A model generated the notes under the pieces. It was not told the DNA's origin. It was given only the letters and a program-made list of their open reading frames with translations, and did not search any database. From positions 1 through 64,000 of the forward strand of contig JABANP010000159.1 of NCBI GenBank assembly GCA_013115135.1: 64,000 nucleotides of DNA, written 5' to 3'. Shown piece by piece: positions 1 through 9,261 of the stretch; the first letter of the stretch is position 1; the number at the start of each line of letters is the position of its first letter. This stretch comes from Perkinsus olseni. Its lineage: Eukaryota; Perkinsozoa; Perkinsida; Perkinsidae. The translations under genes were made by a program, and so were the position numbers.

Positions 1-69
1 GGTCCCACTAGGGACCTCTATACACCAACCATAACCCACTGGAGACGCATCCACGAAACATTCCAGACG
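1..69 (-). pseudogene. RNase H-like fragment of the retroelement pol
   Basis: The minus-strand frame ending at the left edge reads CFVDASPVGYGW, the 'DAS..G.G' signature of the first beta strand of RNase H in gypsy-type pol. It lies 3' of the reverse transcriptase but in another frame, and the stretch 70-178 is not continuously open, so at least one indel separates them. Only the start of the domain is in the window. Confidence 0.5.
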
Positions 70-178
70 CGAACCACCATAACACCAATGCGCACAGCGT
101 GGAACAGAGTAGTTCTCGAGTAGTAAAGCATGATGGGAAGGATCTTGCTTTTGGCGCGTCATCGCATCAAAGCAGACC

Positions 179-1234
179 TTATTGTCCATACCATGTTTCG
201 ATGCCTTCCCCGGCGATCGACCTCAGAAGATCGCCAGCCAGACGAGCATCACAGTGCAGTCGGCAAGGGTCTACTCCAGTGCCACCACAACCGGCTATAC
301 CGAGGAGTAGCCGTGCGGACCATCGCATATTAAAGGACCCGTCAGACAATCTGAGACCGGAAGGAGTCGACTTCCTACACGAAAGCACGAGATTCCCCTG
401 ACGAAAACTCCAGTCTAAGCCAAGATGCTTGAACTGAGGGTCCTTATCAGAATCGTGTCGCTTCGATGAAGGCAACTCGAAACCCGCAGATAGAAAAACC
501 TTCTCCATCTCATGTACAAACCGATCAACAGCACTAGTAGCACATCTCGGGGCATAGATGGTGATGTCGTCAAGGTAAACATGGAAGCTCGCCGTCTCCA
601 GCAGACCTCTATCCTCGGCACTCAGCTGAGAATAAGCAACGCTCATAAGGTGCAGCAACACAGTGTATAGGCCGGACGGGCCTATCCCTAGGCCGAAGAC
701 CAATCGCATGCTTCGATAGCACCGGTTATGGGCTTTCAAACTCACCGGTCTTTTTATATGGATGCGATAGAAGGCTTGAGCACAATCCAACGTAATAAGC
801 CTCCCAGATGGTCTCCACCGCAATCTCAGGTCATTCAAAATCTGAGTGATTGTTGGTCCGTCATAGCTGCACCTTGGGAGCAACCGATTGTAGTCTCTGG
901 CGTCGATGATGGGCCTACATCGAGTACTCCGGCCAGGACTGGGGAGAGGAAAGACCAAAAGTGATGGACCTTCCCCCTCCTCACCTTTAGAGCTCCACCA
1001 CCATCCCTTCGTCAAGTAACGTTTGAGCTCCTCCTGGAATGCAGCTAACTCACTTGGCGACAGCCTTGAAAACAGTCGTCCAGTATAGTCTCTTCTCGGC
1101 CTGGAAGATGCTTTATCATCGATCGGCTTGAGAGGAAGATCCACTTCTGCACAGTAGATTTGCTCAGGGACGTCTTTCTCCTCAGTTGGTAGGAGACGCC
1201 TCATCCGCCATCGATAGTCTTCGGCGCCCCGCAA
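179..1234 (-). CDS. retroelement reverse transcriptase (pol fragment)
   Basis: The 351-residue frame contains the reverse transcriptase core. RPIIDARDYNRLLPR (about residues 107-121) is the finger motif, LDCAQAFYRIHI carries the first catalytic Asp, and FHVYLDDITIYAP carries the YLDD box with two catalytic aspartates. FKHLGLDWS resembles the 'FLG..' motif that follows the palm. The order and the YLDDI form are typical of Ty3/gypsy elements. The tail after about residue 280 (low-complexity Arg/Gly) is probably out of frame. It is separated from gag-protease by 1235-1671, which has no single open frame. This is probably an inactive copy in a protist genome. Confidence 0.75.
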   Translation of the reverse strand: MRGAEDYRWRMRRLLPTEEKDVPEQIYCAEVDLPLKPIDDKASSRPRRDYTGRLFSRLSPSELAAFQEELKRYLTKGWWWSSKGEEGEGPSLLVFPLPSPGRSTRCRPIIDARDYNRLLPRCSYDGPTITQILNDLRLRWRPSGRLITLDCAQAFYRIHIKRPVSLKAHNRCYRSMRLVFGLGIGPSGLYTVLLHLMSVAYSQLSAEDRGLLETASFHVYLDDITIYAPRCATSAVDRFVHEMEKVFLSAGFELPSSKRHDSDKDPQFKHLGLDWSFRQGNLVLSCRKSTPSGLRLSDGSFNMRWSARLLLGIAGCGGTGVDPCRLHCDARLAGDLLRSIAGEGIETWYGQ

Positions 1235-1671
1235 CAGGAAGCCAAATCCATTGGTGTCGATGCTTCGCCGACTCGCCTCTTTGAGACGGATGGATTAAGG
1301 ACACCACCGGACACCACGAAAACCAGGAGTATCAGCTATCTGGTTGGAGCACGGAGTTCGCTTCGTCGCCATCTTCAACTTGGTAGAGGCCACTGAGCCC
1401 ATCATCAATATACTCGTCCACAGCATTTACAGGATCGGCCTGCGGGCCGGAGGAAGTAGTCAGCTGCCTCCAGCTCACCTCTTACTGTAACCGGATCGCT
1501 CCAGGAGTCTCTGTTCACGCCAAAACTCTCAACGTGACTCCGCAGTCACACATACCGCGGACACCGAGGATAGCATCTCTACTGCATGCTCCTTGCGTTC
1601 GACTCTGAGACTGCACATTACCGGACATCGACCACTGCTAGCACATGGCGTACGGACTCCATCAGCTAACG

Positions 1672-3369
1672 TCACCTTCGCGTGCAAGGACTCGGATACC
1701 CCCACGACTGGACGTTCCCTAAGCCCAACTTTTCCACCAACGAGGCGGAAATATAATTATAGTAGGCCCCCGTATCCAGCAAAGCCGGCAGTACCTTGTC
1801 CTTCTCAAGAGGGATGTTTACCATAGGACCAGCCAGCTTCTCCTTAGCTTTAGACACAGCACAAGTATCTGGGTCATTGTCCGCAATGTTCAACAGCCGT
1901 TGGGTTATCTCCACAGTCTTAGAAGGGTAGACAGCTTCAGAGTTCACCTGGGGAACACCGACCGACACAGGACTCGAGGACACAGGAGAAGCTTGGGATG
2001 TGGTAACCGCTGGTCGTTGTTCGGGGTCTCGAGGCTTAGGACGATCTTCGCTGGGGTCGATGTGAGCGAACTTACAACTTTTTCCGAAACGACACTTCCC
2101 AGAACGACGCCAACTGTAACAGATCTTCTTACTAGGCGTTCTTCTAGAGGCATCACCGCCAGATTCGGAAACCGAGTTGACCTTTCCCGAACCTCCACGG
2201 GAACCATCTTTAGGTCCAGTGATCATACGCTCGCGCATAACCAAGGTAGTGGCCAATTGGCTATAAGATAGACGACCACCAGCATTGGCCATACGATCCA
2301 CAGCAACCTCCTTCACATCTTGTCGAAGGGAACTGAGCAGAGCGGCCACTAATCTTCCATTATCCAAGACCGCACCATGAGAAGCAAGATCCGCTACAGT
2401 GGTCTCAAAGCGATTAAGGAAAGAGGCAGTCGATTCTGACCTTGATTGTCGTAGGGCTAAGAGCTCCTGCTCAGACTTCCACGAGCCAGTATCACCATCA
2501 AGACCAGCCGTTAACATCTCGAGCTCCTTCATGAGACGGTCATATTCCTCCTTCCACTTTCGAGCCGGGGCATTTGGGGGCGGAGCCCTCGGCCTAAGTC
2601 GTAATTGAACATTATCTGCAATGTTCCTCGTCAAAGCATAATACCTTAGCACATAGCCGTTATAGCCACGAGAGTCGCATAAGGCATAGAACTTCCGACG
2701 CCACGATGGGAAACTACGAGTGTCAGTGAAACCAGAGTAACATGTACCGTCAATGATCTCAACGGACTCTACCTCTTTCCGAGATTCTCGGATCGATTTA
2801 GCATCAATATCATCGTCCAATATGACAACATCATCTGTAGCAGTAGGGCCAGTAACATTCCCAGTAGGCAGATCGCCTTCAGATTTAACACCTGCAAAGC
2901 GGACACTATAGTCATCAAGAACCGGATACTCATACTTCACAGGGTTAATCGCAGGGCGGTTTTTAACATCATCCTCCTTCAAGGATGTAGAGAACTCAGA
3001 ATCAAGTCGTTGTTGAAGAGAACCATGACCACGGAAGAAAGGAGAATACCAATCAGAAAGAAGAGCCTTACGAGCGGGACTCGTCTCCTTCCTCGTAGCA
3101 TCCACACGGAATGCCAAGATCACCAGCAACACCGTCCGAAGCCGAACTTCTTCGGATCCAAGTACCAGATCCAGAGCATTCGTAAAAGCTTGGTCGGGCG
3201 ATATACCTTCACTGCCATCAGCAACAGGACATATCGCTTCGAACAACCGTTTCAACTCCACGTCCAAGTCTAGGTCTTCAGAAGTGAACCAACCAGAAAT
3301 CACCTTAGCCCATGAGGTCCCGGTATCGGAGCCAATCTGTTGTGACCCCATGGTTGGTGAACCCGACAT
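1672..3369 (-). CDS. retroelement gag-protease polyprotein
   Basis: The 565-residue frame starts at the ATG at 3369. The N-terminal two thirds resemble a gag/capsid protein, with a retrotransposon-gag-like helical region near residues 220-370 (SFPSWRRKFYALCDSRGY and later ESTASFLNRFETTVADL). A zinc finger C-x8-C-x5-C-x3-H follows (CYSWRRSGKCRFGKSC...H, about residue 420), an unusual CCCH type where most gag proteins have CCHC. Near the end PALLDTGAYYNYIS is a D-T-G retropepsin active site followed by VEKLGL. The protein stops soon after, so protease and reverse transcriptase are not in one frame. There is no host gene here. Confidence 0.75.
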   Translation of the reverse strand: MSGSPTMGSQQIGSDTGTSWAKVISGWFTSEDLDLDVELKRLFEAICPVADGSEGISPDQAFTNALDLVLGSEEVRLRTVLLVILAFRVDATRKETSPARKALLSDWYSPFFRGHGSLQQRLDSEFSTSLKEDDVKNRPAINPVKYEYPVLDDYSVRFAGVKSEGDLPTGNVTGPTATDDVVILDDDIDAKSIRESRKEVESVEIIDGTCYSGFTDTRSFPSWRRKFYALCDSRGYNGYVLRYYALTRNIADNVQLRLRPRAPPPNAPARKWKEEYDRLMKELEMLTAGLDGDTGSWKSEQELLALRQSRSESTASFLNRFETTVADLASHGAVLDNGRLVAALLSSLRQDVKEVAVDRMANAGGRLSYSQLATTLVMRERMITGPKDGSRGGSGKVNSVSESGGDASRRTPSKKICYSWRRSGKCRFGKSCKFAHIDPSEDRPKPRDPEQRPAVTTSQASPVSSSPVSVGVPQVNSEAVYPSKTVEITQRLLNIADNDPDTCAVSKAKEKLAGPMVNIPLEKDKVLPALLDTGAYYNYISASLVEKLGLGNVQSWGYPSPCTRR

Positions 3370-3606
3370 ACTAGACGTAGAATCGATAAAACCTTATTTA
3401 TTTGTATACTTATGATTACAAACGTAACGATATCTAGCTCAGCGTAACACAATCAAATGGAGACAGTATCCGTAGACAGGATCGCACAATTGGAGACATA
3501 ACAGTATAAGACCTATACTAAGAAGATGTTCCAACGATTCTAGAAACAAGCCGATTCGCTCGAAGTCCGCGCGTGATTAGTAATCTGCCTAACAGAAACT
3601 GTTCCT

Positions 3607-3960
3607 CACTTTTTGACTCTCACTTCCTTCTCTACCGTCTGCTCTATGATATTAGCCCTTTTCATCAACTCGGTCGCTGTTGCCGGAGTAAAGTAGTACA
3701 AAAACCCCGGGACCTGATTTGATCGACACCCCATCGGCAGATAACAGCCGTCTTTCAGCGTGCTGCTATAGCAATACCGACCATTCGCCGAATCTGGTGG
3801 AAGATGAGGATAACAACTATACCAGCAAAAACATCTACAAGCGCCAACTCCGCACTGTGATCGGTTTCGGCATCGTCACTGAGAAAAGGCAGAGCACGCG
3901 ATTATCATGGATGGAGATTACACATGCCGGCCGTCGTGGGGTTGCATATTGTGAATGAGG
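3607..3960 (-). pseudogene. conserved short minus-strand gene of unknown function, copy A
   Basis: Homologue of the better preserved region in copy C (23043-23316). The last exon encodes a Cys-containing segment with CRSNQVPGFLYYFTPATAT and ends VEKEVRVKK-stop. A typical acceptor (CTCTGCCTTTTCTCAG) lies upstream on the minus strand. The family is not recognised. Differences among the three copies are mostly silent or conservative in this frame, which is the only support for coding. Confidence 0.3.
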
Positions 3961-3999
3961 AATGACTCACTCGCAGGCTGCGACATCGGACACCCTTCA

Positions 4000-4022
4000 C
4001 TCTTGCGAGTGACTCGCAAGAG
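4000..4022. repeat. perfect inverted repeat, 11-nt arms, 1-nt centre
   Basis: CTCTTGCGAGT, G, ACTCGCAAGAG. It is present in copies A and C (23440 region). Copy B lacks the whole surrounding 60 bp and instead has another odd palindrome (AGAGCCGC-C-GCGGCTCT, 14228-14244) at the homologous place. Confidence 0.8.
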
Positions 4023-4240
4023 GCGGCTCTTTTACGCCAGTCAGATGAAAAGTCGAGAGGTTCGAAGCGTGTCACTCGAGCTTTTCTCAAAGCGTGGGCA
4101 AACTCGAGAAAAACAACTCCGGTGGCATCATTGGTGTCAAACGATCCATAGTTTTCCATTCTACGAGAAATCTCTAACTTAGGCGAACACGGCGACTCTT
4201 TTCTGCTACCGTCGTCAAATCTCCCATTTTTCGCGCCGGC

Positions 4241-5545
4241 TCACTCGGGGAAGAGTTCACCATTGAGGCCGAGCACTAGAATGCGTATAACCAGCGATAG
4301 AAGAACCGCATCAAGGAGCAATATGAGCTGTAGTGCACCGAAAATTAACCTCTGAAAAGAACAATCACTGGTCGACCACCATCAACTTTGTGCACAGCGG
4401 GCTTTCAGGCCGTTGCACAGTACGGAATACACATAGCTTCTGCGATAATGGTAGGCGAGTTGAGTCACCCACGTGACTACGGTCGCTACGAGGGAAAATG
4501 CTTGCCTCCTCTCGCTCTCTCCATTTCGACTCTTTCCGACAACTTTCGGGACCCCTAGAGAGTCTCTAGAGGAGACAGCCGCAGACTCACAGTTCCATTC
4601 GTCCAGAACCAAAACATAGATTCCTGCTGGTTGGGTGCATCGGTTCCCGTGATGAGGAGATACAATCTGCTCGTGAGCAGAGGTATCAATCCAGTACCGG
4701 TTGCAGCGCCAGTAATCATACCAAAATGCCCTCGCAGGAGGAATGGAGGGGGCAGAAGCTCCGACTGTTGACTAAAAGAACAAAAATTTCGAGCCTTTTC
4801 CAGTTGACACCGACAGTTGCATCAACCGTTGCAAAACAATGAACACGGCTATTAATCGATCAGCATGGACCGAGAGGGCGGAACGGCTATTGCACGCATG
4901 GCAGCGCGTCTGGGTCAGCGCTTCTGGAAAGCTCTTGATCATTGAGCTCGTTCAATTGGCGTGTATCATGAGGCGGACCAGGTCTGGAGGTCCTCGCCGC
5001 AACTTTTCGGTCACAGAACGTGGCAGCTCACCCCTGTCAGGGCTCTCACGTTGAGCACATAGACATTCCATCGGCGCAGCGTGAGTACTCTGTAATCTAT
5101 CACAGATTTCAGAAGCACGAGACGCATGTAGGGACGACCATCTCCACCCACTTCTCGTCTCCACTGCTGGCGAGGCTGTTCTTGCTCTCCTTCCCAGCTG
5201 CCTCGGGTACGTCCATCCTTACCGATCTGGACTTAGCGACGCCTTCCGTTCCTCTGTCTTCCAGTGAACCGCTACATCTCTCCATCGCGTTCGGGTCTCC
5301 TTTACCATTGGTCTCGATCGCCCCGGGCGAATCGACCGCTACGGATTCCCTAGCACTGTGATCATCTGAGCCGCTACAACCTCCTTCGCCCCCTTCCAGT
5401 CGAAAGCTACCAACCGCCAAATTTGGCGCGGCCGATCGGATGTCGCCTTCCTGATCCTCTCCGAAAGCCTCTTCCTGGCCTACCACGGGAGCTACCGAAA
5501 TTCTAGAGGCATTTTTTCTGAATCTTTTCATAGCTTTATTCACAT
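4241..5545 (-). pseudogene. MLO-like membrane protein, copy A (5' truncated)
   Basis: Only the end of exon 1 (5109-5545: the basic FRKNASRISVAP segment and the acidic/Ser-rich tail), exon 2 (4591-4771) and exon 3 (4241-4351) remain. At 5545 the homology to copies B and C breaks and a plus-strand retroelement integrase sequence begins, removing the first five membrane segments. Exon lengths (181 and 111 nt), splice sites (TTTTAG acceptor, GTGAGTC donor) and the terminal stop (here TGA) are conserved with B and C, which supports the exon model even though this copy is dead. Exon 3 starts RLIFGALQ instead of TFIFGVLQ. Confidence 0.65.
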
Positions 5546-6186
5546 GTTCCGGGTTCACATGGATATTGTCGGTCCTTATAAGGAATACGAGCTGTACGTG
5601 GTAACTCTCGTTGATAATTTCAGCGGTTACCTCCTCACACGTGTCACCAAGTCCATGCCTACTTCTCAAGTTGCTTCCGCCTTGTTGCGGACCGACGGTC
5701 GAACACGAACACGGTCCGGGACCGTGTTCGAGTGCTTCAACACGGTTCCGCGGACGGTTTTACCATGATGGCGGCTCCCAGTTCGCGTCGGCTGAGTTCC
5801 TCTCCACGTTGAACTGGATGCACGCTTCTTCCGTTCCGTCCTCTGTCGCGAGCTCTTGGGTGAATGGCAAAGTCGAGCGAGTGCATCGTGATACCATCAC
5901 GGATGCAGACTACCCTGATTCTGCCCCGCCTCTACCACGACTCCGTTCCGGCCGCCTTCCTGCCGTTGGCGTGATTTGGTTAGCTCGTCCGTTTGGAGAG
6001 CAGAAAAGTACTACCGTCCCTTCCTACCGTGTCGGATTGTTCAAGTCGTTTCTCCCCGAGTCTATAAGGTCGCTTTTAGCCAACCTGCGGTCGACCAAGC
6101 GAGTCCATCGTCACCACTTGAAGTTCATTTCGCCTGCAGCTGTTTGCAAACTGCCCTCTGCTTCACTTCCAGCGGCATCTCCCTAA
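5546..6186 (+). pseudogene. retroelement integrase core, frameshifted
   Basis: HMDIVGPYKEYELYVVTLVD carries the first catalytic Asp, YHDGGSQFASAEF the second, and GKVERVHRDT the Glu of the DD(35)E triad. The first part is in one frame and the rest in the next; the shift falls at a 25-bp perfect palindrome (5698-5722). The zinc-binding H2C2 domain is missing upstream. A C-terminal basic segment (KRVHRHHLKF) resembles the end of gypsy integrases. It is an inactive relic. Confidence 0.7.
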
Positions 6187-6800
6187 CAGCTGCTTTTTCC
6201 GAAGGAGGGGGAGTGTCGCTTGCGCGAGTTGGCGAGCGCTCCGTTCTGTCTCTCCGTGACGTGAACCACGTCACCCTCTGAGGCTAGCCCATGTTGGTCT
6301 TGTTCATTGCTTCTGGCATTCACCTCACCCATGTCACGTTCGTCAATCGGGGATCTCGGGAACGTCGGAGATGCCGACGATACCACCGTACTACCCCAGA
6401 ACGAAGGGGGGAGGGCGAAGTACTCCAGAAGGTCAACACCGATGACGTCGCGACGTGGGGACACTGTCCCGGCACATTCGAGGTTGGGGAGTTCCAGATA
6501 CTTTGCGAGCTCCTCGACAGACGCGGACGATTAAGAGGGGATCTTGGGAGGTCCACCGAGTGTCTAAGCACCAGCTGCTGCTCAGGCGTGGCTCACAGCC
6601 TTGAATACTAGTCGGGGTATATGTGAGAGCGTCTATTGTATGCTCTATTCTGGGCGATGGACTGCTAGCCTAGCTTACGCGCATGCACAACTGAACAGGA
6701 TAAGCTTTAATAGCAGCAACAACTTCCGGACTAGATGTGTGATGAGCGCCCGCAGTGAAGGGACTCCCCCGGCATAAATTGATAATCAACCGTGATGGCG
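5546..6800 (+). mobile_element. LTR retroelement 3' fragment: integrase, polypurine tract, LTR
   Basis: A plus-strand pol fragment (integrase core) ends at 6186. It is followed by the purine run GAAGGAGGGGGAG (6201-6213) and TGTCGC..., the expected arrangement of polypurine tract then 3' LTR start. The LTR end is not clear; the stretch up to about 6800 has no other gene. The fragment is fused to the truncated MLO-like exon at 5545, so it arrived by insertion plus deletion or by rearrangement. It is on the opposite strand to the element at 1-3503 and is not its continuation. Confidence 0.65.
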
Positions 6801-6892
6801 TTAGGCGGTGAAGAAATTGAGTTGTGTACCGGTAATGCATGATATGACATTGAAGACATTATCGCTGCGCAGACTTGGATATCCTCGTAGGT

Positions 6893-8506
6893 ATGGTTGC
6901 CTTACAGCACCTCATTGTTCTGCTCTACCTTCTCCCAGCAGCGGTTCTGGGACTGCCAGACAATGCTGGCGGAACACTCAGGAAAGTCGGCAACGGCGCC
7001 TTGCACCCCATTCCTCCACAATGCCTCAATGGTGCCATGGATCCGGTGTCTCTAAGGTGATTGAGTTTCTCGGCCTCCCCTCTATCCTGAGGATGTTCTG
7101 CTCTCATCAGTGAGGAATGCATCCCGCCTTTCTTGAACCATATGCTTGTGAACGCAGCCACTCCCAGAATGAGGGACGAGCTCAGGCGACTGAAGTGAGT
7201 GGGATACTTCACCTGCTGTGGTGATCGCCTGCCTTTCAGGCTGAACGTCAGCGAATATACCTACTTCGAAGTTTATTCGTATAGTGTGGACTTCTCAGAC
7301 AAAGGTAAGGCGGGTTCGAGCTGTTTCAGGTCAGCTGAGCTGATTTCTCGAAGGCATCACTGTATCATTGAGATGAATTATGTCACATAGTATCTGCTCC
7401 TTGCATATCCGTCTCAGGTGTAACCTTTACGGACAAGCTTCTTGTACTTCCTCAAAATTACTCAATCGACGCCGTGATTGACGAGCCCTACCAGAACCAG
7501 TCAGACGACGCTCCTCAGTTCAATGTTCGCATCTCAACTGGCCTACCCGTGGTTAGAGGAAGACATATTGTGATCAACAAGGACGCGCCTGCTGGAGAAG
7601 TCAGACTGAAGGAGATCCCAGGGAGTGAGAAGTTCAGCTTCAAAATGGATATTGATGGGTGGTTTGGCAAAACTACTTTAACACGTTCGTATTATCGCCA
7701 CATCCCCCTAAGGATGTCGAGGTCAAGGGAATACTCGTACAGTACCATGGCTATCGTGATACATGTGAGACATGGGAGAACTATTCTAAAACTACTCCCC
7801 TAGCTGATAAATACGGCCTGATATTGATCACTGCGTGTGGTTCTTGGTATGGTTGGTATTCAAGCTTTTGAAATCCACAAGCGGATGGAATGCAGGCGTT
7901 TGCTGCGTCAAGCGAGACGATATCGACGATGTTAATTACACGAGGATTATCCTCGAGAGGGAGAACAAGAACAACTTGCCAGTCTATGGTTATGGTTACA
8001 GTAATGGTGGTATGATGGTGGAATCCCTTCTGTGCCATAAGGTTATTCAAATGGCGGTCTCGGTTAATGGTGTACTGGCTCTGAAACCTGGCTTGAATGG
8101 GGCTTTCAAGACCTGTGACGATATCTACAATAATGCCACCTTCGGCCCGAAGCCTCCGGTGCCTAGGGTGGCCAGCATACACTGCCTCGATGATGAGTGG
8201 GTTCCCTACAATGGTTCTATCTACGGGAAGAAATATAAAAAGTACTTCAGTTCCGACCTTCTCCCGAGGACCAACAGAGATATTAGACGATGGGCGAGTA
8301 GATTTGGATGTGAAAGGAAGGTAACGAATACAACAAGGATCAAGCCGTGGCTGAGACTGAAGGAGTGGAAGTGTCCTGGAGAAGAGAGAGTCGTGTCTAT
8401 CAAGAGGAAAAACTGCAGCTTTCATGGTTCAGCCCACAGCGTTGTTAGAACTCAATATCTCGACCCCGCTGAATGGGCCATCAAATTCTTTCTTGGTCTC
8501 CCCTGA
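6893..8506 (+). pseudogene. LpqC/PHB-depolymerase-like secreted esterase, E1 (two 1-bp deletions)
   Basis: Four exons fit by phase: 6893-7056, 7111-7194, 7240-7304, 7418-8506. Exon 1 encodes a signal peptide (MVALQHLIVLLYLLPAAVLG). Exons 2-3 encode a short conserved N-terminal domain (ECIPPFLNHMLV...). Exon 4 encodes the alpha/beta hydrolase with GWNAGVCC, the nucleophile elbow GYGYSNGGMM, the Asp motif HCLDDEWVPYNG and a C-terminal His (GSAHSVVRT). Against the nearly identical copy at 16902-18299, one C is missing from a C run (7704-7708) and one T from a T run (7866-7869). Both break the frame. They may be real or homopolymer assembly errors. The parallel copy has the catalytic body intact but lacks exon 1. 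Confidence 0.8.
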
Positions 8507-9261
8507 AAATTTTCTATTTAAAACAGCTGGATAACTGCTACACGTTCGTCCGGCACTTCACATGTTTCAACTTTTCAGCAATTGCATCATCCATGACGAT
8601 TACGCTAATGACGCCTAGCTTGCACCAGAAGCAGGATGATGATCGTGCTCAGATCCGATTAAGTGAGTGAGCATCACTTTCGTATTTCAATTTCGCATTT
8701 TTTATTGTCTTGTCCCAAGTCGTGGGGTGGGGCCCACGACTTGTGGCATCGAAACGTGCATGTGCCAGGCTTCTCCTGTTCCCTCCGCACGTTGTGAGCC
8801 GCTCGCGACTCGATGCGCTCATGCCGGGCACTCCGGAGGTACGCACAGTATTGGGCTGCGTAGTACCATTTATTTTCTCCAGATGGAATAACAGAATCGC
8901 TAAAGACATTATTCTGTCAAGACGCTTCTGGCGTGACATTCTCGAGTTGTGTTAGGAGTATGAACTCCTCGGGGGCGCTCGACTTCGCACCAGTTTGAAA
9001 ATTGAGTCATCCGAACGTCCTGATACACTTCACGCGCTTCCCGAATGACTGACAATCCTCAATATATCAATAACTATTCGTCCCGCGAAGCGAGTAATGG
9101 CCACCCAAAAGGCTTCGAAGGGTCTCTAGATTCCGAGTGCTGGGCTCGGAGCGCAACTAGTTGTCTCATATCGGTCACAGCCTAGCCACGCCAGTCGATG
9201 CTTCACAACGGAACAAAGACAACACGGATCGAAAAGAACATCATTTTACAGGCTCCATGAT
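8507..9261. other. intergenic, no gene seen
   Basis: Shared with B (18300-19050). It contains an inverted repeat around the word AAGTCGTGGG: perfect with a single-base centre in B (18509-18531), and interrupted by five extra bases in A (8717-8742). No convincing coding frame. Confidence 0.5.

Larger units (their letters stand above)
1..3503 (-). mobile_element. Ty3/gypsy-like LTR retrotransposon, truncated by left window edge
   Basis: On the minus strand the order is short leader/LTR edge (3503-3370), gag with CCCH finger and retropepsin-like motif (3369-1672), reverse transcriptase (1234-179) and an RNase H-like stretch running off the left edge. The plus-strand end reads ...CATAACA at 3503, a CA end matching TG...CA LTR termini. 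It is followed by host sequence GTATAAGAC, which is also found uninterrupted in duplicate C near 22943. Frames differ between gag-protease, reverse transcriptase and RNase H, so the copy looks decayed, although frameshifting is normal in such elements. The other LTR lies outside the window. Confidence 0.8.

Noticed and set aside
1..6800. One single retroelement spanning both ends of this region
   Set aside because: Reverse transcriptase/gag are on minus while the integrase fragment is on plus, and host-duplicated sequence lies between them.
6808..7113. Plus-strand 101-codon frame overlapping esterase exon 1
   Set aside because: Shadow frame; the signal-peptide frame starting 6893 with a phase-correct intron explains the region.
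7781..8425. Minus-strand frame of 214 codons (and its copy at 17652-18218)
   Set aside because: Antisense to the conserved hydrolase; no motifs.
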